This document shows, piece by piece, positions 29,101 to 36,504 of a DNA stretch of 64,000 bases. The first letter of the stretch is position 1. Every line of letters begins with the position of its first letter. The translations under genes and the position numbers were made by a program. This DNA comes from Streptomyces glaucescens (GTDB lineage: Bacteria > Actinomycetota > Actinomycetes > Streptomycetales > Streptomycetaceae): contig NZ_CP009438.1 in the NCBI RefSeq assembly GCF_000761215.1, positions 2,375,501-2,439,500 of the forward strand. The letters run 5' to 3'. A model generated the notes under the pieces. That model ran no database searches. It had not been told where the DNA came from and saw nothing but the letters and a program-made list of their open reading frames with translations.

Positions 29101-29355
29101 TCGTACGCCTTCTACGGTGTGCGCTCGGAGGTGGCGATCGCGATGCGGCTCGCAGGGGTACCGAGGTCGGCCGCGAGCCGCATGGCCGCGACCGTCGCCG
29201 GCGGACAGGACCAGCGCCGCCCGCAGAGCCCGCTCGGTCCCGCCGAGGCCCGAACGCGGCTGGCGGGATTGTCGGATGCCGTATGGCAGTCAGCCCTCGG
29301 GCCCAAGGGACCGGCTTATCGGACAGTCTGGCGGATCCTTGACGGCGTGCAGTGA
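26152..29355 (+). CDS. hamB: HamB-like DEAD/DEAH helicase of a Hachiman-type system
   Basis: 1067 residues from a TTG start at 26152, overlapping the previous stop. The N-terminal 300 residues are helical with no recognised motif. The superfamily 2 core has SLPTSAGKTLIAQF (K333), VADEAHHLG (DEAH 440-443), and the second RecA-like domain VSTTTIAQGVNFPVANVV with ASDFWNLAGRAGRVEQGE. The C-terminal 300 residues are unassigned helical sequence. The size and coupling to a small nuclease gene fit HamB. Its direction is away from the divergent XRE locus and it converges on the 203-residue gene. Confidence 0.62.
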   Translation: MADLGWLEGALDPELVGEANERAHRVLIGSALRAVEAEVPEGSPDSREAVDFAVDALDLLAWDAIAEDPKAPETRRLCGQMFALARARLPEDDSPDARLELLRTVCLGWIADETPLAARLLADVELPSVPDAEDDWETQVRRGTADVWLLLLRKRGWDDLDALDHLIARLRAEQAGREETYLSAAGDDARPAAWSLAAHYHLLKTAELLAEYLATGHLLRERRPGRHYDVRERVQAHCDRALEAAVASADPDLEVLVRLLAATADQIIDNSLWTVARAVSPEVNAFVASLVDRGRPRPIFEVLPPQRVALAEQGLIRTAHRSVVVSLPTSAGKTLIAQFRILQALNAYDKQHGWVAYVAPNRALVNQVTRRLRRDFAGLGIGVERVSPALEFDGLEEDMLTDRGEGRFRVLVSTPEKLDLLLRSGWQEKIGRPLCLVVADEAHHLGVDKRGIKLELLLATVNREAQDAGFLLLTPFIDNGDVIAEWLDSGSRQSVGQSVDWTPNDRIVALAHRERAAGNGGFRVTLETLVTSRRTLSVPDELPLDGYRPLGLSWSQAGQPGKLAAATAAVLAERGQTITLAQQPGHAWGIAERIAGGRETVADPSDELRAVQEVVEEEFGSDFALVRLLAKGVGVHHRGLPDDIRILTEYLVERGDLTHLVSTTTIAQGVNFPVANVVLASHQFPYATDIPASDFWNLAGRAGRVEQGEVGLIALAATDEERARKLREFVARQVAELNSTLIDMVSQAMSRNGHLDLHTLAAIPEWSAFVQYLAHTYRQIGDHEEFAEEIEQVLRGTLGFQHLRRVNRGWAAELVRSVREYAELLSGKALGLVDSTGFSWESVAGTLKRLSDARIDREIWYAPLFDGDRRPLAQLVGVMLEVPELRESLHEIADEQDGRSGDYIARVIQDWVNGASVPQLAADHFRKPGESNSLNAITKCCQRLFGDMAPTVSWGLSALQSLTLGQDFATLPAETQRELRNIPSYAFYGVRSEVAIAMRLAGVPRSAASRMAATVAGGQDQRRPQSPLGPAEARTRLAGLSDAVWQSALGPKGPAYRTVWRILDGVQ

Positions 29356-29374
29356 ACCGAGTCGGAGGCGGCGC

Positions 29375-29986
29375 TCATCTCACGCAGGACGTCCACAAGG
29401 TGCAGGCCCGGCGAGCCTCGGCGAGCAGCGCTTCCGCAGCGGACGGCGTTCCGAAGGAATCCACCGCTCTGCTCACCACCATCCGCAGATGGTCAGCTGT
29501 GGTCTGGATCCGCTGCTGGGTGATGCCGTACTGCTCCTCGGTGAGCGCGTGATCGCTTTCCCACACGTCCTGCAGCGTCTCGTACTGGGTGTCATCCGCG
29601 TCATACACACTCGGGATGCGCGGCAGGTCCTGCTCGGTGAGACGAGGCACTACTGGAGCGTGCCGTGCGTCGGCGACACCGTCGGCCTCTCCGTGGAGAA
29701 TGCGGCGCACCAGTACCCGATCCGTCTCCGAGCGAGCCACCTGGGCAGCGAGAGCGTCGAGCCTGTCGAGGATGGCCGGCACTCCGGTGTGGTTACGGGT
29801 ACGCAGCAGGACGCCGAGCTCCCCGGCTGCTTTCCGGCCGGACTCCTGAGCGCGGGACAGCAGTTGATCGCAGCGCGCGATCTCGTCGTGTGCTCGCTGC
29901 ACGACGCGCACCGCTTCCTCCACGCTCCGCAGGCCTCGGTCCAGATCGGTGGCGTACGCCTTGGCCGCCTTGGTCGCCTCGGTCAC
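29375..29986 (-). CDS. hypothetical protein, helical, divergent from mcrB
   Basis: 203 residues, not recognised. The first 100 residues are rich in Ala, Leu, Glu and Arg with heptad-like spacing (EEAVRVVQRAHDEIARCD ... LDRLDALAAQVARSE), suggesting a coiled coil; no signal peptide or membrane segment is seen. It starts 62 bases upstream of the mcrB start on the opposite strand and ends 19 bases from the HamB stop. It might be an accessory or regulatory protein of either system, but nothing in the sequence decides this. Confidence 0.65.
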   Translation of the reverse strand: MTEATKAAKAYATDLDRGLRSVEEAVRVVQRAHDEIARCDQLLSRAQESGRKAAGELGVLLRTRNHTGVPAILDRLDALAAQVARSETDRVLVRRILHGEADGVADARHAPVVPRLTEQDLPRIPSVYDADDTQYETLQDVWESDHALTEEQYGITQQRIQTTADHLRMVVSRAVDSFGTPSAAEALLAEARRACTLWTSCVR

Positions 29987-30048
29987 GCTTGTGTCCCCGC
30001 CCTTCGTCGTCCCCTGCCTGGATCATAAAGACATCGAGGAACCGCCCC

Positions 30049-32130
30049 ATGCCGACCCTGACCGCCCGCACGAAGCCCCGCACCCGCAGGTCGATGGAAC
30101 TGCTGGCCGAGCGGCCCGACGGCCTGCACTTCAGTGAGCTGTGGAAGCTCGTCGTCGCAGAACTTCCCCTGGCCGAGGAGGACCTGGAGCGGCTGAAGAG
30201 CGGAGACACGAAGGGCGAGAACGCCTGGAAGTGGCAGACCTCCGACCTGGTGATGGCGGGGTGGCTGCGCAAGAACAACGGGTACTGGCGCATCACGGCA
30301 CTGGGCCGGGAAGCGCTGGAGCAGCATTCGGACACGGAGGCCTTCTACGGCGCTGCCCGGTCCGCGTACGCCTACTGGGAGACCCATCGGCACGGTTTCG
30401 CCTACGCTCAGAAGCTCGTCGGTGTCATCCCGGCAGGCCGCCAGTTGGACCTCGACACCCTGGCGGCAGAGACCCGGCTCGATCGAGGCCCTCTGGCGCG
30501 ATGGCTGTGGGGCACCCGCCCGAAGGGCGCGCAGTGGGTTGTGGACGGCAGCGGTGGTGCCGCTCCCGAAGTGCGCGCCGACGACACAGAGAAAGCCGAG
30601 CTCTTCGCCGAGATCCAGGACTGGCAACGTCTCGCGGAGGAGACGGTCCGCCCGATCGAACTCCGCGAGCTGCAGGAACTGCTGGCGCGCGAGAACGAGA
30701 GAGTCCCGCACGCTCCGAGCGCCTGGCTGCTGCACGGCTATCTCGCGCACGACGCGGACCTTGTGCGGGCTTGGATCACCGAGGGCTTCTGCTCGCTGAA
30801 CGCAGCCCTCATCGGCCCTGTGGACGGGTCCGTCTCCCCCGAGGAACTCCGCGTCCGGGTGGAACACGGATACCGGAGCGTCCCCGCCAGCCGACGTGAG
30901 GAACTGGCCTCGGCGCTGCTGGCCTTCCTCTCCCACATGCACCCAGGGGATCTGGTCTGCACGCTCAGCGACGGCCGGTTCCATCTCGGTACGCTGACGG
31001 GCCCCGCCGAGTACAAGTCCGGTGTGCTTCGTCGGACGGTCAACTGGATGGACGTGCGGATCGACTACAACGACCTTCCGGAAGAGGTGCAAGGGCGTTT
31101 CGCCAGCCAGCACGACATCGTCGACATGACCTCGTTGCTGAACGACCTCCTGCGCCTCGCGCCCACCGCGCACCCCGACGACGACTCGCGGGCGGAGGAA
31201 CCCGAACCGGAGGCGGTCGGCCGAACAGGCAGCGAGCTCCCAGCGATCGACCCGTCGTTGGCCGACGAGCTGCTGGTCACCGAGGATTGGCTCACCGAGG
31301 TCCGAGACCTGCTGCAGCACCGTCAGCAGTTGATCTTCTACGGCCCGCCCGGCACCGGCAAGACCTACCTCGCCCAGCACATCGCCGAGCACCTGGCCGG
31401 TGACCCGCGCGCCGTGAAACTGGTGCAATTCCACCCGTCGTACGCCTACGAGGACTTCTTCGAGGGCTTCCGGCCGACCATCACCAAACCGGAGGCGGCG
31501 GCCGGCACGGGCACGCTCGCCTTCGACCTCCGTCCGGGCCCCTTCCGCAAGCTGGTGGACTTGGCGGAGGCGGACCCGTCGACGCCGTACTTCCTCATCA
31601 TCGACGAGATCAACCGGGCGAACCTCGCCAAGGTCTTCGGCGAGTTGTACTTCGTTCTCGAGTACCGCAATCGGCCCGTGGACCTTCAGTACTCGGGTGA
31701 GTTCCATCTCCCCCGGAACGTGTTCATCATCGGCACGATGAACACGGCCGACCGGTCCATCGCCCTGGTCGACGCGGCGATGCGACGCCGTTTCGCCTTC
31801 GTCGCCCTGCATCCGGACGAGGAACCGACGGACGGCATGCTGGCCCGCTGGATCGACGAACAGACGAAGAGCGCGAAGATCAATCCCACCGAGGACGTGG
31901 CCGCCCTGCACCGGGAGCTCAACCGGCGTATCGAGGACAAGGACTTCCGGATCGGGCCGTCGTACCTGATGCGTCCCTCGGTCTACGGACCCGGCGGGCT
32001 GGAGCGGGTGTGGCGCACCTCGATCCTGCCGCTGCTGGAAGAACACCACTACGGCGACGACTCGGTGAACATCCAAGCCCGGTACGGCCTGGCAGCCCTG
32101 CGGCGTGCTGTCTCCGGAGGGGACGCGTGA
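30049..32130 (+). CDS. mcrB: McrB-like AAA+ GTPase of a type IV restriction system
   Basis: 693 residues from ATG 30049, with GAGGAACC just upstream; the frame is open further back but homology is not. Residues 8-90 form a winged-helix Mrr_N-like domain (RSMELLAERPDGLHFSELWKL). The middle is a probable target-binding region. The AAA+ core has GPPGTGKT (432-439), LIIDEINRANLAKVFGEL (D519) and GTMNTADRSIALVDAAMRRRF, the McrB signature. McrB hydrolyses GTP and moves along DNA containing modified bases until McrC cuts. It overlaps mcrC by four bases. The N-terminal domain differs from E. coli McrB, so the recognised modification cannot be deduced. Confidence 0.88.
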   Translation: MPTLTARTKPRTRRSMELLAERPDGLHFSELWKLVVAELPLAEEDLERLKSGDTKGENAWKWQTSDLVMAGWLRKNNGYWRITALGREALEQHSDTEAFYGAARSAYAYWETHRHGFAYAQKLVGVIPAGRQLDLDTLAAETRLDRGPLARWLWGTRPKGAQWVVDGSGGAAPEVRADDTEKAELFAEIQDWQRLAEETVRPIELRELQELLARENERVPHAPSAWLLHGYLAHDADLVRAWITEGFCSLNAALIGPVDGSVSPEELRVRVEHGYRSVPASRREELASALLAFLSHMHPGDLVCTLSDGRFHLGTLTGPAEYKSGVLRRTVNWMDVRIDYNDLPEEVQGRFASQHDIVDMTSLLNDLLRLAPTAHPDDDSRAEEPEPEAVGRTGSELPAIDPSLADELLVTEDWLTEVRDLLQHRQQLIFYGPPGTGKTYLAQHIAEHLAGDPRAVKLVQFHPSYAYEDFFEGFRPTITKPEAAAGTGTLAFDLRPGPFRKLVDLAEADPSTPYFLIIDEINRANLAKVFGELYFVLEYRNRPVDLQYSGEFHLPRNVFIIGTMNTADRSIALVDAAMRRRFAFVALHPDEEPTDGMLARWIDEQTKSAKINPTEDVAALHRELNRRIEDKDFRIGPSYLMRPSVYGPGGLERVWRTSILPLLEEHHYGDDSVNIQARYGLAALRRAVSGGDA

Positions 32131-33341
32131 CGAATGCCGACGCCGTCGTGGTGCTGCGGGAGCACGGGCCATGGACGAACGCCCTGATGGACCCGGCAGT
32201 GGGCCGCACCCTGGCTACGACCGACTGGGTGGACGCCCGGCCCGACCCGTACGCGCCGGGTGATCCGCGTCGCTGGCAGGTGCGGGCGAAGTCGAGGGTG
32301 GGGGCCGTGCGGGTCGGTGACCTACAGCTGACGATCGTCCCCAAGCTGCCGGTGCGCCGGTTGTTCTTCCTGCTCGGATACGCTCTCGACCCTCGGTCCC
32401 ACTGGGGACACGGCGACGGGAACGTGCTGGTGAGCGATTACGACGACCTACTTCCGGCCGTCGCGCACGCCTTCGAGCGTCAGGCCGAACATGCCCTGCG
32501 GCGCGGGCTGTTGCAAGGCTACCGGCATACGGACGAGACACTGCCCGTGGTGCGCGGCCGCATCAGGGAGTCGGACCAGATACGCAGGCGGTATGGATTC
32601 CCCGTACCTGTCGAGGTCAGCTTCGACGAATTCACGGTGGACATCCCGGAGAACCGGCTGCTGCTTGCCGCCGTGGAACGGCTCGTGCGCCTTCAGGGGG
32701 TCCCCCGTGACGTGCGCGGGCGGCTGCTGCGGCTGCAAGTCAGGCTGGAGGGCGTGAGGCCTCTCCGACGAGGCGCACCGCTGCCGTCCTGGACGTCCTC
32801 CCGCCTCAACAGCCGCTACGGTCCCGCCCTCCGGCTGGCCGAGCTGATTCTCCACGAGGCGTCGATCGAGCAGCGTGGCACGGACACGGCAGTGAGCGGT
32901 TTCCTGCTCGACCTCGCGAAGGTCTTCGAAAACTTTGTGTCGGTGGCTCTACGGCAGGCCTTGCGGCCGTATGGCGGGCGCTGTCAGTTTCAGGCACACC
33001 ACCACCTGGACGAGGCGGAGGCGGTCCTGCTCAAGCCGGATCTGGTCTGGTACGACGACGCCGGACGGCCGATCGGTGTCGCCGACGCCAAGTACAAGGC
33101 GGAGAAGGACAAGGAAAGGTTTCCGAGTTCCGACCTCTACCAGATGCTGGCCTACTGCACCTCGCTCGGTCTTTCATCCGGCCATCTGGTGTACGCGAAG
33201 GGCCGATCGCCTCGGGGTTCTCACCGGGTGCGGCGTGCCGGAGTCGTCATCACTCAGCACGCCATGGAACTGGATCGAGACCCGGTTGACCTCCTGGCGG
33301 GAATCGACGAGATCGCGGAGTTCATGGTCCGGTCGCAGTGA
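32127..33341 (+). CDS. mcrC: McrC-like endonuclease subunit
   Basis: 404 residues from GTG 32127, in a GTGA overlap with mcrB. The N-terminal beta-rich domain (VGDLQLTIVPKLPVRRLFFLLGYAL) is followed by a PD-(D/E)xK nuclease core: LKPDLVWY with D305, then VADAKYK with D320 and K322. SSDLYQMLAYC completes the family pattern. McrC forms the nuclease subunit bound to the McrB ring. No gene follows on this strand before rnpB, so this is the last protein-coding gene of the defence island. Confidence 0.9.
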   Translation: MTNADAVVVLREHGPWTNALMDPAVGRTLATTDWVDARPDPYAPGDPRRWQVRAKSRVGAVRVGDLQLTIVPKLPVRRLFFLLGYALDPRSHWGHGDGNVLVSDYDDLLPAVAHAFERQAEHALRRGLLQGYRHTDETLPVVRGRIRESDQIRRRYGFPVPVEVSFDEFTVDIPENRLLLAAVERLVRLQGVPRDVRGRLLRLQVRLEGVRPLRRGAPLPSWTSSRLNSRYGPALRLAELILHEASIEQRGTDTAVSGFLLDLAKVFENFVSVALRQALRPYGGRCQFQAHHHLDEAEAVLLKPDLVWYDDAGRPIGVADAKYKAEKDKERFPSSDLYQMLAYCTSLGLSSGHLVYAKGRSPRGSHRVRRAGVVITQHAMELDRDPVDLLAGIDEIAEFMVRSQ

Positions 33342-33657
33342 GCTGGTCGGTTCAGTAGCGGCTCCGACCGCACAGCCCGCGGTAGTACTCGGACCCGACC
33401 CGCCGGGCGACATCACGCCGCTCCACACGGGGACATCCCGGACGATACTTCTTCGAGCTCGTCCGAGGCTTCCTCTACCGCCGTACACCGACTCCCGACC
33501 ACCTTCGCGCCCGAAAAGCGCCCGATATCCCCTTCCATGCCCATCTACGGTTGGACGTGGCGGACAATACGTGAGGGCGGATTCGACCCGGATTCGACCC
33601 GAAGGGTTTGGTCAGTTACTGAACATGGCATCTGACCTGCGACAACAAGGAGCGGCA
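33342..33657. other. gene-free boundary segment between mcrC and rnpB
   Basis: 316 bases without a supported gene. It contains the 11-bp tandem repeat listed separately and AT-richer patches near 33560 and 33610 (TCAGTTACTGAACATGG). I see no tRNA cloverleaf, integrase remnant or clear terminator hairpin. It separates the defence island from rnpB and the housekeeping region. Confidence 0.6.
33578..33599. repeat. 11-bp direct tandem repeat, two copies
   Basis: CGGATTCGACC occurs twice head to tail, 58 bases from the 3' end of rnpB. The unit resembles the reverse complement of a tRNA T-arm, but no surrounding tRNA structure is seen. It could be a trace of recombination at the island edge. Confidence 0.6.
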
Positions 33658-34060
33658 GACGAGTCGGGCTGTACGCCGGGTTCTGTTCCCCGGTTCCCTC
33701 GCGGGGGCCGGGGCGACGGCCATCCATCTAGGGCCGGCGTTGCCGCCGGCCTCGTGCGGTCTACCCGCGGACTCGGGCGGGCAGCCCTCGAACGTCCGCG
33801 CAGGAACACCGGGGTGTTCCCTCTTGACCTTGCTCCGGGTGGGGTTTACCTAGCTGCCCAGGTCACCCTGGGCACTGGTGGTCTCTTACACCACCGTTTC
33901 ACCCTTACCGAGGACCGAGGTCCCCGGCGGTCTGCTTTCTGTGGCACTGTCCCGCGGGTCACCCCGGGTGGCCGTTAGCCACCACCCTGCCCTGTGGAGC
34001 CCGGACGTTCCTCGGGAAGCCCCCTAGGGGGACTCCACGCGGCCGTCCGCCCGGCTCGTC
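33658..34060 (-). ncRNA. rnpB: RNase P RNA (type A)
   Basis: About 403 bases on the minus strand. The ends pair as helix P1: GACGAGCCGGG at the 5' end (34060 downward) with CCCGACTCGTC at the 3' end (33668-33658). Conserved blocks read in order: GAGGAACGTCCGGGCTCC, ACAGTGCCACAGAAAGCAGA, GGTAAGGGTGAAACGGTGG, GTAAGAGACCACCAG, and the 3' ACAGAACCCGGCGTACAG. RNase P RNA cleaves 5' leaders from pre-tRNAs. The 5' end lies inside the last codons of the EamA transporter gene on the same strand, so its promoter must lie in that coding sequence. The 3' end faces the defence island. Confidence 0.95.
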
Positions 34061-34953
34061 TGCCGTGCCGACCATGGTACCCGGCGGACGCCCCGCTGCG
34101 GCGCCGCGGCCGTGGCCAGCACCGAGCCCGCCAGGATCAGGGTGAAGGCGACGCCGATGCCGAGGGTCAGCTCCTCGTCGAGGAAGAGGGCGCCCGCGGC
34201 CACGGCGACCGCCGGGTTGACGTAGGTGATGACGCCCGCCCGGGTCGGGCCGACCTCCTTGATCAGTTCCAGGAAGGCCACGAACGCGATCGCGGTGCAG
34301 ACGACGCCGAGGCCGGCGAGGGCGGCCAGCACGTCGGCCGAGGGCGTGGTGGCGGGGCGGGTGAGGAAGGCTGCGGGGGCGTAGACGAGCGCGGCCAGCG
34401 TGAGGCAGGGGGTGATGAGCTGGAGGGTCGGGACGTCCTTGAGGTGCCGGGCGGCTATGAGCGGGGCGGTGGCATAGCCGACGACCGTGACCAGCACCTC
34501 GGCGAGGGAGCGGGCGTCGCCGCCGGTGAGGTGCGGCAGGGTGAGGACGGTGACGCCGGCCAGGCCGAGGGCGAGTCCGGTGACGCGGCGGGCGCCCACG
34601 CGTTCCCCGGCGCCGAAGAAGCGGGCCAGGAGCAGGGCGACGATGGGCACGCCCGCGATGAGGAGTCCGGCGGTGGAACTGGAGAGGTGCCGTTCGGCGT
34701 CGGTCAGGGTCCACCAGGGGCCGACGATCTCGATCACCGCGAAGGCCAGCATGGGCTTCCAGTGCGTCCGCACGGTGCGGGCGAGACCGCCCTGGCGGAG
34801 GGCGAAGGGAAGCAGGAGCGCGGCGCCGAGCGCGCACCGCGCGAACACCACCACGGACGGGGACAGCTCGTCCACCGCCACCTTGATCATCAGATAGGGA
34901 ATGCCCCAGACCACTCCCATCAGGGAGAACAGGGCCCAGCCGCGTGCAGTCAT
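34024..34953 (-). CDS. EamA/DMT-type transporter
   Basis: 309 residues from ATG 34953. About ten hydrophobic segments form two EamA repeats (MGVVWGIPYLMIKVAV ... ; VCTAIAFVAFLELIKEVG ... ITYVNPAVAVAAGALFLDEEL), the drug/metabolite transporter pattern. The substrate is unknown. It starts 22 bases after the stop of the AraC regulator on the same strand, so the two are probably co-transcribed. Its final 37 bases, encoding a basic cytoplasmic tail, overlap the 5' end of rnpB. Confidence 0.88.
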   Translation of the reverse strand: MTARGWALFSLMGVVWGIPYLMIKVAVDELSPSVVVFARCALGAALLLPFALRQGGLARTVRTHWKPMLAFAVIEIVGPWWTLTDAERHLSSSTAGLLIAGVPIVALLLARFFGAGERVGARRVTGLALGLAGVTVLTLPHLTGGDARSLAEVLVTVVGYATAPLIAARHLKDVPTLQLITPCLTLAALVYAPAAFLTRPATTPSADVLAALAGLGVVCTAIAFVAFLELIKEVGPTRAGVITYVNPAVAVAAGALFLDEELTLGIGVAFTLILAGSVLATAAAPQRGVRRVPWSARQTSRADGRVESP

Positions 34954-34975
34954 GGCGGCAGTCTGCGTCCCGCCC

Positions 34976-35806
34976 TCACCCGCGGTCTTGAACGCTGTTG
35001 CGGTACGCCGCCGGGGTCACCCCCAGCACCCGCCGGAACCAGCGGGTCAGGTGGGCCTGGTCGGCGAACCCGACCAGGGCGGCCACCTCGGCCGGCCGCA
35101 GCCCGCACTCCAGCAGGCCGCGGGCCCGGTGCACCCGGTGCTGGGCGAGCCAGGCGTACGGCGGCACTCCCATCGTCGTGCGGAAGGCGCGCAGCAGCTG
35201 GTAGCGGGAGAGGCCGAGGTCGGTGGCGAGCGCGGCGAGGGAGGGCGGGTCGGCGAGTTCGTCGGCGAGGCGGTCGCGTACGGCGCGTGCGATGCCGTCG
35301 GCGCCGGGCACGGTGTCGCCGGCCGCCCGGGCCGTGGAGTGGCGGCGGGCCAGTGCCGTGAGCAGCCACGGCAGCCGGGACTCCGCCTCCAGGGGGTCCG
35401 GGCAGGCGCTCAGCTCGGTGTGCGCGCGCAGCAGCGCGGCGGCCAGCTCCGGGTCGTCGAGCACGGGCTCGCGGAAGTGCCGCACCCCGGTGCCGAGGGT
35501 GCCGTCGGCGAGGAGGGCCGGGGCGGCGTACAGGGCCCGGTAGGCGTAGCCGCCGTCCGGGGTGGCGGGGCCCCCGGTGTGCATCTCGCCCGGTTCGAGG
35601 ATGACGATGGAGCCGGGCCCCGAGTGGATGCGCCCGCCCCGGTAGTCGATGACCTCCAGCCCGCCGACGGTCACCCCGACCGTGAACTCCTCGTGGGCGT
35701 GCGGCGCGTACACGTGCCGGTCGAAGCGGGCGGTGAGCAGGTCGAGCGCGGGGCCGCAGCGCCCCAGCCGGGCCCGTGTCCACCGCGCGTCTTCCCGTCC
35801 GTCCAC
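34976..35806 (-). CDS. AraC family transcriptional regulator
   Basis: 276 residues from GTG 35806. The N-terminal half is a cupin-like sensing domain (HAHEEFTVGVTVGGLEVIDYRGG; PGSIVILEPGEMHTGG). The C-terminal 100 residues carry the two helix-turn-helix motifs of the AraC family (LAALATDLGLSRYQLLRAFR; AALVGFADQAHLTRWFRRVLG). It precedes the EamA transporter by 22 bases, and AraC-EamA pairs of this kind usually have the regulator control the exporter. The ligand is unknown. Confidence 0.9.
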   Translation of the reverse strand: MDGREDARWTRARLGRCGPALDLLTARFDRHVYAPHAHEEFTVGVTVGGLEVIDYRGGRIHSGPGSIVILEPGEMHTGGPATPDGGYAYRALYAAPALLADGTLGTGVRHFREPVLDDPELAAALLRAHTELSACPDPLEAESRLPWLLTALARRHSTARAAGDTVPGADGIARAVRDRLADELADPPSLAALATDLGLSRYQLLRAFRTTMGVPPYAWLAQHRVHRARGLLECGLRPAEVAALVGFADQAHLTRWFRRVLGVTPAAYRNSVQDRG

Positions 35807-35830
35807 CTCGTACCCCCCGCTCTCAGGGGA

Positions 35831-36400
35831 TCAGAGGAAGTCGCTCGTGTCCAGGTCGAAGCCGAAGGGGCCGGGGAGGGTGATCGGCTTGCCGAAGGGG
35901 CGGGTGCGGTGCTCGCGGTAGTCGTGCCCCTCGGGGTCGCTGAAGAGCGTGACCGCGGCGGCCTCCCGGTCGACCAGCAGGTAGAGGGGGATGCCGCCCC
36001 GGGCGTAGCAGCGGCGTTTGGTCTCGCGGTCGGCACCGGGCTTGGACGAGGTGACCTCGAGCACCAGGGACACGCCGTCGCAGGGCATCCACGGGTCGGC
36101 GCCTCGGTAGAGCCGCCGCTGCGTGGGAGCGAACGTGCCGTCGGGGATCACGTGGTCCCGCGGGCTGCCCTCCAGCTTGAGGCCCTTGTTCCCGGAGAAG
36201 TCCATATCGGTCCGGGCGCAGCGGATCACCTGCTTCAGGATCACATTGATGCAGTCCTCGTGATCCCCGTCCGGCGGCGGTGTCACGACGATCTCCCCCT
36301 CGATCAGCTCGGCCCGGAAACCCTCCGGGGTGTCCAGGGCGAGAAAGCCCTCCAGCAGGACTTCTTCCTGCGTGAGCGGCTCATGGGCCATGGCAGTCAT
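35831..36400 (-). CDS. Uma2 family endonuclease-fold protein (DUF820)
   Basis: 189 residues from ATG 36400, chosen because AAGGAGG lies 9 bases upstream; an ATG at 36442 has no such site. The PD-(D/E)xK-like core is seen in AELIEGEIVVTPPP, HVIPDGTFAP and LVLEVTSSKPGADRETKRR, followed by YARGGIPLYLLVD. Uma2/DUF820 proteins are abundant in Streptomyces and cyanobacteria, and their role is unsettled. It lies 24 bases upstream of the AraC gene on the same strand. Confidence 0.88.
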   Translation of the reverse strand: MTAMAHEPLTQEEVLLEGFLALDTPEGFRAELIEGEIVVTPPPDGDHEDCINVILKQVIRCARTDMDFSGNKGLKLEGSPRDHVIPDGTFAPTQRRLYRGADPWMPCDGVSLVLEVTSSKPGADRETKRRCYARGGIPLYLLVDREAAAVTLFSDPEGHDYREHRTRPFGKPITLPGPFGFDLDTSDFL

Positions 36401-36504
36401 GTCACGCCCCTCCTTCTTCGGTCGCTCGCCAGACTGGGACATCGGCTGATCACCTGGCCGTGAGATCGGGAACCGTTCCCTCGATCGTGGCACACAGGGG
36501 CCCC

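Noticed and set aside
1..33341. Prophage or integrative element with integrase
   Set aside because: No integrase, transposase or structural phage gene was seen, so mobility is not supported within the window.
33578..33599. tRNA gene or tmRNA fragment suggested by the T-arm-like repeat
   Set aside because: No cloverleaf, anticodon arm or acceptor stem could be formed around it.
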